Positions 1 to 8,555 of a DNA stretch of 64,000 nt are shown one piece after another. The translations under genes were made by a program, and so were the position numbers. Source of the DNA: UBA1756 sp045222555. GTDB lineage: Bacteria > Bacteroidota > Bacteroidia > Bacteroidales > WCHB1-69. Position 1 is the stretch's first letter, and each line of letters opens with the position of its first letter. The stretch is from positions 1 to 64,000 of the forward strand of contig JBGUYY010000082.1 of assembly GCA_045222555.1 (NCBI GenBank). The letters are read 5' to 3'. The notes beneath the pieces are model-generated. The model was not told the DNA's origin. It did not search any database and saw only the letters and a list, made by a program, of their open reading frames with translations.

Positions 1-380
1 GTCCGGAACCAGTAGCAGGGCCAGCCCGATGTGGGTGCTTTCTTGGGTGTGCCGCCCGTGTCCAACAAGACGGTTTCGAGGTTGCAGCAAGCGATATCGG
101 CGCGCTGCAAAATGTCGCGCACGCTGTCGAAGAGATGGACTCCGTCATCGTACGGCAGCCGCGGCGCATGCTCCGGGTAGTTGAGGCCGGGCAGCACGTC
201 GCCAGTACCCACGATGTAGTACAATGTATCGGCAAGGGTTGTAGTATCTACAGAGGGGGTAGGCGGAACTGCAGATGGCTTGTCATCAACGCCGGCAGGA
301 TGAGAGCAGCGTGAGCTAAGTTCCACAATAAAAGCCCCCAACAGTACCAGCCACAACCATGATATTCTTTGTCTATGCAT
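1..380 (-). CDS. CapA-like protein, N-terminal part (cut by window edge)
   Basis: Reading from the ATG at 380 gives 126 codons with no stop before the window edge. After an N-terminal hydrophobic stretch and a possible lipid-attachment Cys near residue 25 comes a segment typical of CapA/PgsA (poly-gamma-glutamate synthesis, metallophosphatase-like) proteins: GTGDVLPGLNYP near residue 62, then LFDSVRDILQRAD and CCNLETVL. In the family the GD and NLE motifs lie in a calcineurin-like fold, so this is probably an exported or lipid-anchored phosphoesterase of unknown substrate. Its -7 box lies at 399-406, about 20 bp upstream. It is divergent from the HAD gene. The family call is good; the function is unknown. 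Confidence 0.75.
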   Translation of the reverse strand, partial: MHRQRISWLWLVLLGAFIVELSSRCSHPAGVDDKPSAVPPTPSVDTTTLADTLYYIVGTGDVLPGLNYPEHAPRLPYDDGVHLFDSVRDILQRADIACCNLETVLLDTGGTPKKAPTSGWPCYWFR

Positions 381-398
381 TCATTTTAAATAAGGATG

Positions 399-406
399 CA
401 AAAATA
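399..406 (-). promoter_or_regulatory. Bacteroidetes -7 box for the CapA-like gene
   Basis: On the minus strand the sequence reads TATTTTTGC, a match to TAnnTTTG, about 20 bp before the ATG at 380. It is divergent from the box at 437-444, so two promoters share roughly 45 bp. Confidence 0.65.
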
Positions 407-436
407 CTATATTTTTGGGGATAAAAAAGATTTTCT

Positions 437-444
437 TACTTTTG
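437..444 (+). promoter_or_regulatory. Bacteroidetes -7 box for the HAD gene
   Basis: TACTTTTGC lies 21-28 bp before the ATG at 465. A start at the in-frame ATG at 396 would lie upstream of this promoter, so the later start is preferred. Confidence 0.65.
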
Positions 445-464
445 CATTTTCAAAAAGAGAAACT

Positions 465-1121
465 ATGTTAGCGAACTGTGGCATGACGATTCACAATATC
501 ATCTTTGACCTTTGCGGGCCCATCATCACCATTGACGTGGCGGGCATTAACGGGGTGATGCACCGTTACGGGGTGGCGAGCACCGAGACGTATCAGGAGC
601 TGCACCGCGCGAGACTCACTCACCGCTTCGAGGCCGGACAGATTACGCCAGCCGATTTCTGCGCCGAGGTGCGGCAAATTCTCCATTCCGACATCACCGA
701 CGACCAGATTTTCGAAGCATGGAACACCCTCATCACGGCCTTCCCAGAAAGCCATATCCATCTGTTGGAGCAGCTGAAAAAACGTTACCGTCTGTTCATG
801 CTCAGCAACAGCGACATGGTGAACGCCCAGTTTTTCACCAACTGGCTCAACGGTCACGCAGGCTACGATTTTGTGGGAAGCGTATTCGAGCGGGCCTACT
901 ACTCGTGGGAGACTGGAATGCGGAAGCCCGATCCTGCCATTTTCCGGCATATTGTGGAACAACACGGTCTTCAACCCGCTGAAACCCTTCTCATTGACGA
1001 CAATCCCAAGCATGTGGCAGGAGCGGAGGCGGCAGGACTGCACGCACGGTTGCTCACTCGCGGCGCCGACATCACCGACCTGTTCGACTCACAGCTTCAG
1101 CTGAAATCACAGGACGAATAA
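465..1121 (+). CDS. HAD-superfamily hydrolase, YihX-like
   Basis: Predicted 218-residue cytoplasmic HAD phosphatase of subfamily IA. Motif I is FDLCGPI around Asp15: as in YihX (FDLGNV), the second Asp of the usual DxD is replaced. Motif II is LSNSD near residue 113, the motif III Lys is in MRKPDP near residue 154, and motif IV is LLIDDNPKH with Asp178/Asp179. YihX-type enzymes dephosphorylate sugar phosphates such as glucose-1-phosphate; the substrate here is an inference. The -7 box at 437-444 rules out the upstream Met at 396. ATG 483 (MTIHN) is a possible alternative start. Confidence 0.85.
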   Translation: MLANCGMTIHNIIFDLCGPIITIDVAGINGVMHRYGVASTETYQELHRARLTHRFEAGQITPADFCAEVRQILHSDITDDQIFEAWNTLITAFPESHIHLLEQLKKRYRLFMLSNSDMVNAQFFTNWLNGHAGYDFVGSVFERAYYSWETGMRKPDPAIFRHIVEQHGLQPAETLLIDDNPKHVAGAEAAGLHARLLTRGADITDLFDSQLQLKSQDE

Positions 1122-1175
1122 CCCAACAGGCACTCCATCTGAGCACGCCAACATTGGGCATTATTTCAACATAGA

Positions 1176-3371
1176 TCAATTTCTCACGCAGCGTACCGCG
1201 TAAGCCCATTCCGACATGTCGTAAGAGACCACCGGATAGGGATGATTGACCAAAAGATTCCAGCTGTAGGCCGTACTGCTGTCGCCACTTGCACCCCAGA
1301 AGGAGGCATACTGGGTGATACCTGACGGATCCTGCGCCCACTGTCCGGCTGGCATCGCATTGAAGCCAGTGGCATTGTTGGCGGCGAGATTGTTGCCGGG
1401 GGCACAGTTTATGCTGGAAGACATCCATCCTTCGTTGCTGGCAAAGGCAGGGGCCACATAGTTCTCGTAATTCGGATTGCAGACATACTCGCTCTGCGAC
1501 TGTACGTAGTTGGTCATTTGGGCATATTCAGCCTCGCTGGGCAGATGCCAGCCGTTGGGGCACACCCCCTGCACACCGCTCGGATTAGTGGTAGAAGCGT
1601 TGGAAATGGTGCGAATAGCTGCCTTCCAGTTATACAACAAGCCATAAACATTAGCATTAGCCGTATTCCCATCAGGATAGAAATAATAACTGATGCTGGT
1701 GGTGAGGGCAAACATGGAGTTGGACCCTTGCGAAATGGAGGTTCCATCGGCATAATGCTTAGTGCGAAGGTTGTCTTTCATCCAGCACTGGTTACCAATT
1801 TTCACCACGCGGTAGCTGTTGTTGTCGTAATCCCTGAGTTCGGTAATTCTGCCACCACTGGCAGTTTCGTTAGCGTTGGGGGAAGCCACCAGACAGGAGT
1901 TGAGGTCGCTGGCATCGCCGCCACCACCGCCGTTGCCCTCATCACGAACACAACGCACACCAAATCCATAAGTGGTTTCATATCCACCAGTCGGATGTCC
2001 CACCGTGGCGGTACTGTAGGCCAGATAGTAAGATTCCGCATTGCTACCCACGGCCGTGCAGGTCCAGAACATGGCGAACTTGCCAAAGTTGGCAATCCCA
2101 GAACTCACAAAGCCGCCCGTGGGCATTCCACTGAAATGAGTAGCATCGTTGTTCGACTGGTTGAGGCCCACCGCACAATCCATCACCGCATTGGTGTTCC
2201 AGCCGCTGTTGCATGCCAGCGCCTTGGCGATATTCTCGCTCTCACCATCGCACCAATACTGGCTTCTCCCTGACACATAACCTGTTAAGGTTGCCCATTC
2301 GGCGCTACTGGGCACGTGCCACCCGTCAGGACAAACTCCCTGCACGTTGCTGGGGGAGACATTCGAAGAAGCCGCGCCGTGCATTACCGCTGTCCAGTTG
2401 TAGAGCAGTCCATAAGTGTCGGCATTAGCCGTATTGTTGTCGGGATAATAATAGAAGGACTCAGTGCTGGAATGCTCCTCCCCTAACGTCATCGGCGTAC
2501 CGTCTGCAAAATGGGTGGTGCGAAGGTTTTCCTTCATCCAACATTGGCTTCCCATCTGCCACGTATTGTAGATATTGCCGTCAATGTCGGTGAGCGTGGG
2601 CGTGCTAGGACAAGGCTGTCCGTCCACGGGTGCAGGCAACGTGGCATCAAAATGGAGCTGGAAGCTCTCGGAGCCCTGCTGCGACTGGCTGATGGTCTGG
2701 CTTTCGCACTCATTGCCACCGATGGTGGCGGTGCCCACATATTCCATCTGGTCGCCCGACTGGAAGGGGTTAGTGGTGATGATTTTTGGTTGTAGAGACG
2801 TGCCACGGCGCGTCTGTAGAGACGTGGTGCACCGCGTCTCTACATGGGTACCCATATATTCAATCCGATTGTCGTTTCCGCCACCGTGGCATACCATTTT
2901 TACCGACGACGATTTTCCGTTCTGGCGGGCGGTCAGGATATAGGTGCCAGCGTGCGACAGGGTGATGCGGAATTGGTGGGTGCCCTGTTGGGGACGCACG
3001 TGGTGCGTCCCCACGATTTTGCCATTCACATCCGCAATTTCCAATGTCACCATCCCTGCATCCTCCACCGTCAGGTTCACATTGGTGGTGCCGATGAACG
3101 GGTTGGGATTGTTTTGCGACAACTGTAGAGACGTGGTGCACCGCGTCTCTACAGCATCATCAATTCCAGCCCCAACCTGCATGGTAAGGATGGTGTCGGG
3201 CCAGACAAGGGTTTCCTGCCAGCCGCGGGTGACATTGGTGACGGTTACCTGGTTGAGCTGCACATAATGGTTTTGCGCATCACGTCCTGAAAAGGTAAGG
3301 GTGACGGTTTGCGCGGAGGTGGACAGCCCGAAGAGGACAGCCGCACAAAAAATCAATAGCTTATTTTTCAT
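1176..3371 (-). CDS. Secreted FISUMP-domain protein with in-frame palindromes
   Basis: A 731-residue exported protein with a signal peptide ending near STSAQT. Residues about 85-165 resemble a T9SS type A sorting domain (NNPNPF, then LEIADVNGK, GTHQF, GTYIL, VKMV), but sit near the N-terminus rather than at the C-terminal end where such domains normally work. Two Fibrobacter-major-paralogous (FISUMP) domains follow, about 255-480 and 490-731, each with CWMKxNLRT, YGLLYNW, GVCPxGWHxPS and a final VRCVR. Three palindromic repeats lie in frame (3124-3153, 2989-3013, 2791-2844); the outer two flank the sorting-like domain and encode VETRCTTSLQ. The gene starts 30 bp after the kinase gene and is probably co-transcribed. 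Role unknown; the surface location is inferred. Confidence 0.85.
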   Translation of the reverse strand: MKNKLLIFCAAVLFGLSTSAQTVTLTFSGRDAQNHYVQLNQVTVTNVTRGWQETLVWPDTILTMQVGAGIDDAVETRCTTSLQLSQNNPNPFIGTTNVNLTVEDAGMVTLEIADVNGKIVGTHHVRPQQGTHQFRITLSHAGTYILTARQNGKSSSVKMVCHGGGNDNRIEYMGTHVETRCTTSLQTRRGTSLQPKIITTNPFQSGDQMEYVGTATIGGNECESQTISQSQQGSESFQLHFDATLPAPVDGQPCPSTPTLTDIDGNIYNTWQMGSQCWMKENLRTTHFADGTPMTLGEEHSSTESFYYYPDNNTANADTYGLLYNWTAVMHGAASSNVSPSNVQGVCPDGWHVPSSAEWATLTGYVSGRSQYWCDGESENIAKALACNSGWNTNAVMDCAVGLNQSNNDATHFSGMPTGGFVSSGIANFGKFAMFWTCTAVGSNAESYYLAYSTATVGHPTGGYETTYGFGVRCVRDEGNGGGGGDASDLNSCLVASPNANETASGGRITELRDYDNNSYRVVKIGNQCWMKDNLRTKHYADGTSISQGSNSMFALTTSISYYFYPDGNTANANVYGLLYNWKAAIRTISNASTTNPSGVQGVCPNGWHLPSEAEYAQMTNYVQSQSEYVCNPNYENYVAPAFASNEGWMSSSINCAPGNNLAANNATGFNAMPAGQWAQDPSGITQYASFWGASGDSSTAYSWNLLVNHPYPVVSYDMSEWAYAVRCVRN
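2791..2844. repeat. Tandem palindromic repeats inside the FISUMP gene
   Basis: Bases 2815-2844 form a 30-nt palindrome with 10-bp arms TGTAGAGACG and CGTCTCTACA around a GGTGCACC centre. It is preceded by a partial unit (2791-2815) that starts with the same arm and shares the junction. Both lie in frame at about residues 176-194. Confidence 0.85.
2989..3013. repeat. Variant palindrome inside the FISUMP gene
   Basis: A perfect 11-bp inverted repeat (TGGGGACGCAC, loop GTG, GTGCGTCCCCA), related in layout and in the GACGC core to the 30-nt palindromes nearby. It encodes residues about 120-128, inside the sorting-like domain. Confidence 0.75.
3124..3153. repeat. 30-nt palindrome inside the FISUMP gene, copy 2
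   Basis: Identical over 30 nt to 2815-2844 (arms TGTAGAGACG/CGTCTCTACA). It is exactly 10 codons long, reads VETRCTTSLQ in the gene frame, and sits between the N-terminal strand region and the NNPNPF domain. Confidence 0.85.
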
Positions 3372-3401
3372 TGTAAAAGTTTTGCGACACTGATAACAAT
3401 T

Positions 3402-4886
3402 TTACCGTCCACATCCCAAATCATTGCTTCTCTGTCTTGATATTTCAATGATTTTGCCATATCTTTTCATATATTCTCTGAGTTCAGCTTCTGAGAAATC
3501 AGTCGTGGTATATTTCTCACTCAATTTCCCAAAATCATCATCGAATCTAGTATCACAATCTTCCAATTGCTCACAAGTATTACATTTAGCAACCTTTGCA
3601 GCATACTTGTCAAACAATGTCATCATCTCTATATATGCAGGGCTGCCCGTATATTTGTTCTTGTCATCATCCTTTGCGGGCTGACCATTGTCTGTGGGAT
3701 TACTTTCTGTAGCCGATGAATTGTTTTTTTCTATGGTGATGGACTTCGTAATACCTTGATCTTCCCAATTATCACCATCTTCCGTTGCGACTTCCGTGGT
3801 ATCCATCCCCAGAATGTCATCGCCAGAATTCCCTTTATTTCCGCCATCACCCAACAGCACTACCAACAGTACCACCAACCCTGTCAGCAACAGCGCTCCG
3901 GCTCCAACAGCAATGCCAATGATAAGACCGATTTTTTTCTTGGGAGTGGGCGAAACCGCCTTTTTCGGGGTTTCCTTTTGTTGGACAGGTTCTTGTGGAG
4001 TCTCCACCACGGTCCCTTCATCGGGCGCATTTGTGTTTGCACTACCCACAAAGGTTTCTTCTGCATTAACAGTGTTATGGACTGGCATTGTGGGCTGTAC
4101 TGTAGCGCCCTTGTTGCTGGCAGAAAAGCCCGTTAGTGCAGGACGCTCTTTGGGATCCTTGGACAGATAGGGTTGCAGAAGTTTCTGCCAATCGGCTGGA
4201 ATACTCTTCAAATCCAGCTCATGGCGCACAATGTTCTCCCGGATTTCAAAATCGTTGGTGGTCGTCGTATCATAGGGAGCTTTCCCCGTAAGCAGGTGCA
4301 CAAAAGTCACTGCCAGCGAGTAGCGGTCGGTGGCGGCATCGATGTGCTTGGTGTCCATCACCTGCTCGGGACTCATGTACATCAGGGTTCCCATCATGGA
4401 GCCCGTCTGAGTCATGGATATGCTCTCCTTGATCTTGGCGATGCCAAAATCCAGCAGCTTCACATTACCTTTCTTGTCCACGAAAATGTTAGACGGCTTA
4501 AGGTCACGGTGCACAACGCCTTCCGCATGCGTGTAGTTGAGTGCGTCTGTAATCTGGTTCCACCACTTTTTGAGTTGCTCACCGGTGAACCGCTCACCAT
4601 GTTTCATGCGGGAGCTGAGGTCATCGCCCTCCAAATATTCCATTACCATGCAGGGACGGCCGTCAATGGTGGTGTAGTCGTACGCCTGCCGGATGTTCGG
4701 ATGGTCGAGTTTCACCATCACCTTGGCCTCGTTCTGGAAGCGGGCCACGATGGCTTCATCGGCACAAAACCTTGGAAGTAGAATCTTTACCGCCGCTTTC
4801 TTGCCAATCTCATTTTCGGCATACCACACTTCTGCCATACCTCCCACCCCCAGCTGGTGCAAAAGCGTATAGCCATATACTTTCAT
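3402..4886 (-). CDS. Membrane-anchored Ser/Thr protein kinase (PknB-type)
   Basis: A 494-residue Hanks-type kinase. The Gly loop is QLGVGGMAEVW at 11-21, the ATP-binding Lys is Lys34, the catalytic loop is HRDLKPSN with Asp128, the metal-binding DFG starts at Asp146, and MSPEQ follows. A polybasic stretch precedes one hydrophobic segment at about 320-346, so the kinase faces the cytoplasm and the last ~130 residues lie outside. The outer part has no PASTA repeats; it is Thr/Asp/Asn-rich and ends in a Cys-containing helical stretch (CNTCEQLEDC). The -7 box at 4915-4922 excludes the in-frame Met at 4943; ATG 4886 (MKVYGYTLL) fits kinase N-termini, with ATG 4901 as the alternative. It probably forms an operon with the FISUMP gene. 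Confidence 0.9.
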   Translation of the reverse strand: MKVYGYTLLHQLGVGGMAEVWYAENEIGKKAAVKILLPRFCADEAIVARFQNEAKVMVKLDHPNIRQAYDYTTIDGRPCMVMEYLEGDDLSSRMKHGERFTGEQLKKWWNQITDALNYTHAEGVVHRDLKPSNIFVDKKGNVKLLDFGIAKIKESISMTQTGSMMGTLMYMSPEQVMDTKHIDAATDRYSLAVTFVHLLTGKAPYDTTTTNDFEIRENIVRHELDLKSIPADWQKLLQPYLSKDPKERPALTGFSASNKGATVQPTMPVHNTVNAEETFVGSANTNAPDEGTVVETPQEPVQQKETPKKAVSPTPKKKIGLIIGIAVGAGALLLTGLVVLLVVLLGDGGNKGNSGDDILGMDTTEVATEDGDNWEDQGITKSITIEKNNSSATESNPTDNGQPAKDDDKNKYTGSPAYIEMMTLFDKYAAKVAKCNTCEQLEDCDTRFDDDFGKLSEKYTTTDFSEAELREYMKRYGKIIEISRQRSNDLGCGR

Positions 4887-4914
4887 ATTTTGCATAACCA
4901 TTGAATTGGAATTG

Positions 4915-4922
4915 CAAAAATA
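4915..4922 (-). promoter_or_regulatory. Bacteroidetes -7 box for the kinase gene
   Basis: The minus strand reads TATTTTTGC. It lies just outside the 3' end of the upstream reductase gene and implies a short leader to ATG 4886. Confidence 0.65.
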
Positions 4923-4939
4923 CGATTTTAATTTGAAAA

Positions 4940-6607
4940 TCATTCACCCGTGCAGGATTTCCATGTCTTGTAGCCGCCGGCAAGGTTATACACCTTCTGG
5001 AAGCCCATCTGCATAAGGATACGGCAGGCGATGTAGCCCCGGAGTCCGATAGCGCAGAAAATCACCACTGGTTGTTCCGGATCCATATCCTCGGCATACT
5101 CGCGCAGCTCGTCGAGCGGATAGTTTTCCGCCCCCTCGATGGTGCCGGCGCGGTTCTCGAGCAGACTACGCACATCCACCAGCAGGAAGTCATCGGGCTG
5201 GCGGTGAGCCAGCATCTCCTTCAGTTCGTGCCACTGCAGCATCTGCACCTTCTCGGTCAGGATGTTCTCCGCCACGAGTCCCGCCACGGTCACCGGGTCC
5301 TTCGGTGTGGAGAAGGGCGGCGCGTAGGCATGGTCGAAGTCGGTGAGGTCATAAGCGGTGCCGCCATGCGCGATGGTAGCGGCCAGCACATCAAGGCGTT
5401 TGTCCACGCCCGACGCGCCGCACACCGCTGCACCCAGCAGCTGTCCGGTGTAGGGAGCGAACATCAGCTTGATGCTCACGGGACGGCTGCCCGGATAATA
5501 GCCGGCATGGTCGCCAGTATGCGTCACGGAGACACGGTACGGCATGCCCAACTCCTTCAGCTGCTTTTCCGACAGACCGGTGCGGCCCACCGAGAGGTCG
5601 AAGACCTTGGCTATTGCGGTGCCGACGGCACCGCAATAGGACTGCGTGTTACCCGTCACGATATTGTTGGCACAGGTGCGTGCCTGTTTGTTGGCAGGGC
5701 CCGCCAAGAAACAGAGCTGCCGACGGCCCGTCAGCGGACTGACAGTCTCCACGGCATCACCCACCGCATAGATGTCCGGATCAGAAGTCTGCATATACTC
5801 GTTCACCGTGATGCCACCCAACGCGCCGATCTCCAGTCCAGCCTCCTTGGCCAGACTCACATTAGGCCGTACGCCCACGCTCACCAACACCATGTCGGCC
5901 TCAAGCTCGCCACCGCCACACAACTGCACATGGGTGCACTCGTCATCGTGACGGAAAGCGGTGACACTATCGTTCAGCATCAGCTGCACACCATTACGCC
6001 TGACCTCAGCCTGCACTTCAGCGGCAATCTCCCAATCCACGGGCGGCAGAATCTGAGATGCCATTTCCACGATGGTCACCTCGCAGCCGGCATGACGGAA
6101 GTTTTCGGCCATCTCCAAACCAATGAAGCCAGCGCCTACCACCACCACACGGGCGGGTTTGGACAAACCATCCAGACAGGTGCGGATGGCATCGGTATCC
6201 TTCACATCACGCAAAGTAAAGATGTTAGGACCATCAATGCCGGGAATGGACGGACGTACCGCCATGGTACCCGGTGCCAGCACCAGCTTATCGTAACTCT
6301 CCTCGTATGTTTTCCCCGTGGAAACATTCATGCAAGTCACTTTCTTTGCCTTCCGGTCGATGGAAGTAACTTCGGTATTTACCCGCACATCGGCATCAAA
6401 ACGATTGCCAAAAGAGGTAGGCGTTTGGAGGAAAAGAGAATTTCTTTCTGGAATCACCCCACCGATATAATAGGGCAAGCCGCAATTGGCATACGAAATA
6501 TAGGGACCTTTTTCAAAGATAATAATCTGGGCATCCTCGTCCATACGACGCAAACGGGCAGCTGTAGTGGCACCTCCCGCTACACCGCCAACAATCAAAT
6601 ACTTCAT
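4940..6607 (-). CDS. CoA-disulfide reductase/NADH oxidase with C-terminal rhodanese domain
   Basis: A 555-residue FAD/NAD(P) flavoenzyme of the CoADR-Rhod type. The N-terminal FAD motif is GGVAGGATTAARLRR. Cys42 in SYANCGLP matches the single redox-active Cys of CoA-disulfide reductases. The NAD motif VVVGAGFIGLEMAENF lies near 155-175 and VNEYMQTSDPDIYAVGD marks the second FAD site. A rhodanese domain occupies about 460-555 with active-site Cys in FCAIGLRGY. Family members reduce CoA disulfide, persulfides or polysulfide with NAD(P)H, so a role in thiol or sulfur homeostasis is likely. It is the third gene of a run with the ABC-F and decarboxylase genes (31-bp gap). Confidence 0.9.
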   Translation of the reverse strand: MKYLIVGGVAGGATTAARLRRMDEDAQIIIFEKGPYISYANCGLPYYIGGVIPERNSLFLQTPTSFGNRFDADVRVNTEVTSIDRKAKKVTCMNVSTGKTYEESYDKLVLAPGTMAVRPSIPGIDGPNIFTLRDVKDTDAIRTCLDGLSKPARVVVVGAGFIGLEMAENFRHAGCEVTIVEMASQILPPVDWEIAAEVQAEVRRNGVQLMLNDSVTAFRHDDECTHVQLCGGGELEADMVLVSVGVRPNVSLAKEAGLEIGALGGITVNEYMQTSDPDIYAVGDAVETVSPLTGRRQLCFLAGPANKQARTCANNIVTGNTQSYCGAVGTAIAKVFDLSVGRTGLSEKQLKELGMPYRVSVTHTGDHAGYYPGSRPVSIKLMFAPYTGQLLGAAVCGASGVDKRLDVLAATIAHGGTAYDLTDFDHAYAPPFSTPKDPVTVAGLVAENILTEKVQMLQWHELKEMLAHRQPDDFLLVDVRSLLENRAGTIEGAENYPLDELREYAEDMDPEQPVVIFCAIGLRGYIACRILMQMGFQKVYNLAGGYKTWKSCTGE

Positions 6608-6638
6608 GATTTACAATTATTTATGATTGATATAAAAA

Positions 6639-8549
6639 TTATTCTTCCTTCTCACTCAACTCCAGCCAACGCATCGACTTCTCATCCAGCATCGCTTCCA
6701 CCTGCTGGTAACGGTTGCCCCATTCCACCAGTTCCTCACTACTCCCCTCTCCTGAATTCATCCTGTCCAAAAGCCCCCTTTTCTCCTTCTCCAACTCTTC
6801 TATTTTCAATTCAAGTGATTCAAATTCTTTCTTTTCCTTAAATGTAAGTTTGTTGGAATTGACTTTTTTCTCCACTTTATCTTCCTTGACCTCCGATTGT
6901 CTTTGCAGCTTCTCCACCCGCTTCTCAATACGGAGCTCTTTATCCCTCGCCAATTTATAGTCGGTATAATTCCCATAAAAGTCCTTCACTTTCCCATCCC
7001 CATTGAACACAAAGATATGATCCACCAGTTTGTTCATGAACCAGCGGTCGTGCGAAACGATGAGCACACAGCCCTTGTAATGATACAGCAAATCCTCCAA
7101 TCGGTTGAGGGTGTCGATGTCAAAATCGTTGGTCGGCTCATCCAAGATGAGGAAGTTAGGATTGCGCATCAGCGTAATCAGCAGGTAGAGCTTCCGCTTC
7201 TCCCCACCGCTAAGATCCTCAGAATAAGTATATTGCTGTTCGTACTTGAAGCCAAAATGATTGAGAAACTGTGAGGCACCGATGTAGTTGCCTGTCTCGG
7301 TGCGAATCACCTCGGCATATTCCTTTACAATATCTATAATACGGCGGTTGCCGGCAATCTGCATTCCCTCCTGCGAATAGTAGCCGAACTGGATGGTCTG
7401 GCCCGCCACAATTTTCCCCGCATTGGGTTTCAGCTGTCCCACGATGAGCTTCAGGAAGGTGGATTTCCCCGTACCATTCTTCCCCACAATCCCACATTTC
7501 TCCCCTCTTTTAAACACATAAGAGAAGTCATCCAACAGTACTTTATCCCCAAAAGAAAAATCCAAATTATTGATTTCCAATATTTTATTACCCAACCGTT
7601 CAGGTTCCACATGAAAACTCTCAGCAGGCTTCTCCACCTTGCGGCTCACCGCCTCCTTCAGCTGTTCAAAGCCCTGAATGCGCGCCCGCGACTTGGAGGT
7701 TCGAGCCTGCGGAGAGGTATGTACCCACTCCAACTCCTTCAGATAGAGCTGTTTAATCTTATCATGCTCCGCATTTTCAATAGTGATGCGCTCAGCTTTT
7801 TTCTCCAAATAATAGTCGTATTTTCCACGATAATGATAGAGATTGCCATTCTCGATTTCAAAAATATCATTGCACACTTTGTCCAAGAAATGGCGGTCGT
7901 GGGTCACCATCAGCAGGGTGATGTTGGCATGGGAAAGGTGGTTTTCCATCCACTCAATCATCTCAATATCAAGATGATTGGTAGGCTCATCCAGAATCAG
8001 CAGGTCGGTATCGGCAATTAGCGTTTTGGCCAATGCCGTTTTCTTGCGCTGTCCTCCCGACAATTCACCCACCGACTTAAAGACATCCTCGATACCAAAT
8101 CGCGACAGGATTTCTTTGGCCTTGCTCTCAAAATCCCAAGCCTGCAGGCGGTCCATACTCTCAATGGCATGGTGCATCCGCTGCTCCAACGCTGCATCAA
8201 CCTTACCGGCAGCATGGGCAGCATTCATCAAGATGACACAACTTTCATACTCTTTAACCGCCTGAACCGAAGGAGTTTGAGCATCAAAGATAGCATCCAG
8301 CACCGGCACATCCTCGGCAAAATCGTCCATCTGCGGCAGGTACGAAACCGTAATATCCTTACGCACTACCACCTGTCCAGTATCGGGCTGCTCCAGCCCG
8401 GCGATGATGTTGAGCAACGTCGATTTCCCTGTGCCGTTCTTGGCAATCAGTGCACTTTTCTGCCCCTTCTCCAAGCCAAAAGTGATGTCGTGGAAGAGCA
8501 GCTTCTCGCCGTAGGTTTTCGATAGATTCTCAACGGTCAGGTAGTTCAT
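6639..8549 (-). CDS. ABC-F family ATPase, Uup-like
   Basis: A 636-residue soluble protein with two ABC ATPase domains and no membrane segments. Walker A motifs are AKNGTGKST (near 36) and GKNGTGKST (near 350); signatures are LSGGQRKKTALAK and LSGGEKRKL; each Walker B ends in LDEPTN. A linker of the ABC-F type joins the domains, and a charged coiled-coil tail (about 540-636) matches the Uup C-terminal domain. ABC-F proteins act on the ribosome or translation rather than in transport. The gene lies 6 bp after the decarboxylase gene. Its exact target is not predictable from sequence. Confidence 0.92.
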   Translation of the reverse strand: MNYLTVENLSKTYGEKLLFHDITFGLEKGQKSALIAKNGTGKSTLLNIIAGLEQPDTGQVVVRKDITVSYLPQMDDFAEDVPVLDAIFDAQTPSVQAVKEYESCVILMNAAHAAGKVDAALEQRMHHAIESMDRLQAWDFESKAKEILSRFGIEDVFKSVGELSGGQRKKTALAKTLIADTDLLILDEPTNHLDIEMIEWMENHLSHANITLLMVTHDRHFLDKVCNDIFEIENGNLYHYRGKYDYYLEKKAERITIENAEHDKIKQLYLKELEWVHTSPQARTSKSRARIQGFEQLKEAVSRKVEKPAESFHVEPERLGNKILEINNLDFSFGDKVLLDDFSYVFKRGEKCGIVGKNGTGKSTFLKLIVGQLKPNAGKIVAGQTIQFGYYSQEGMQIAGNRRIIDIVKEYAEVIRTETGNYIGASQFLNHFGFKYEQQYTYSEDLSGGEKRKLYLLITLMRNPNFLILDEPTNDFDIDTLNRLEDLLYHYKGCVLIVSHDRWFMNKLVDHIFVFNGDGKVKDFYGNYTDYKLARDKELRIEKRVEKLQRQSEVKEDKVEKKVNSNKLTFKEKKEFESLELKIEELEKEKRGLLDRMNSGEGSSEELVEWGNRYQQVEAMLDEKSMRWLELSEKEE

Positions 8550-8555
8550 GGGACT

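Noticed and set aside
5072..6841. A 589-codon open reading frame on the plus strand
   Set aside because: It runs antisense to the CoADR-rhodanese gene, shows no domain and is His/Gln-rich from reversed codons.
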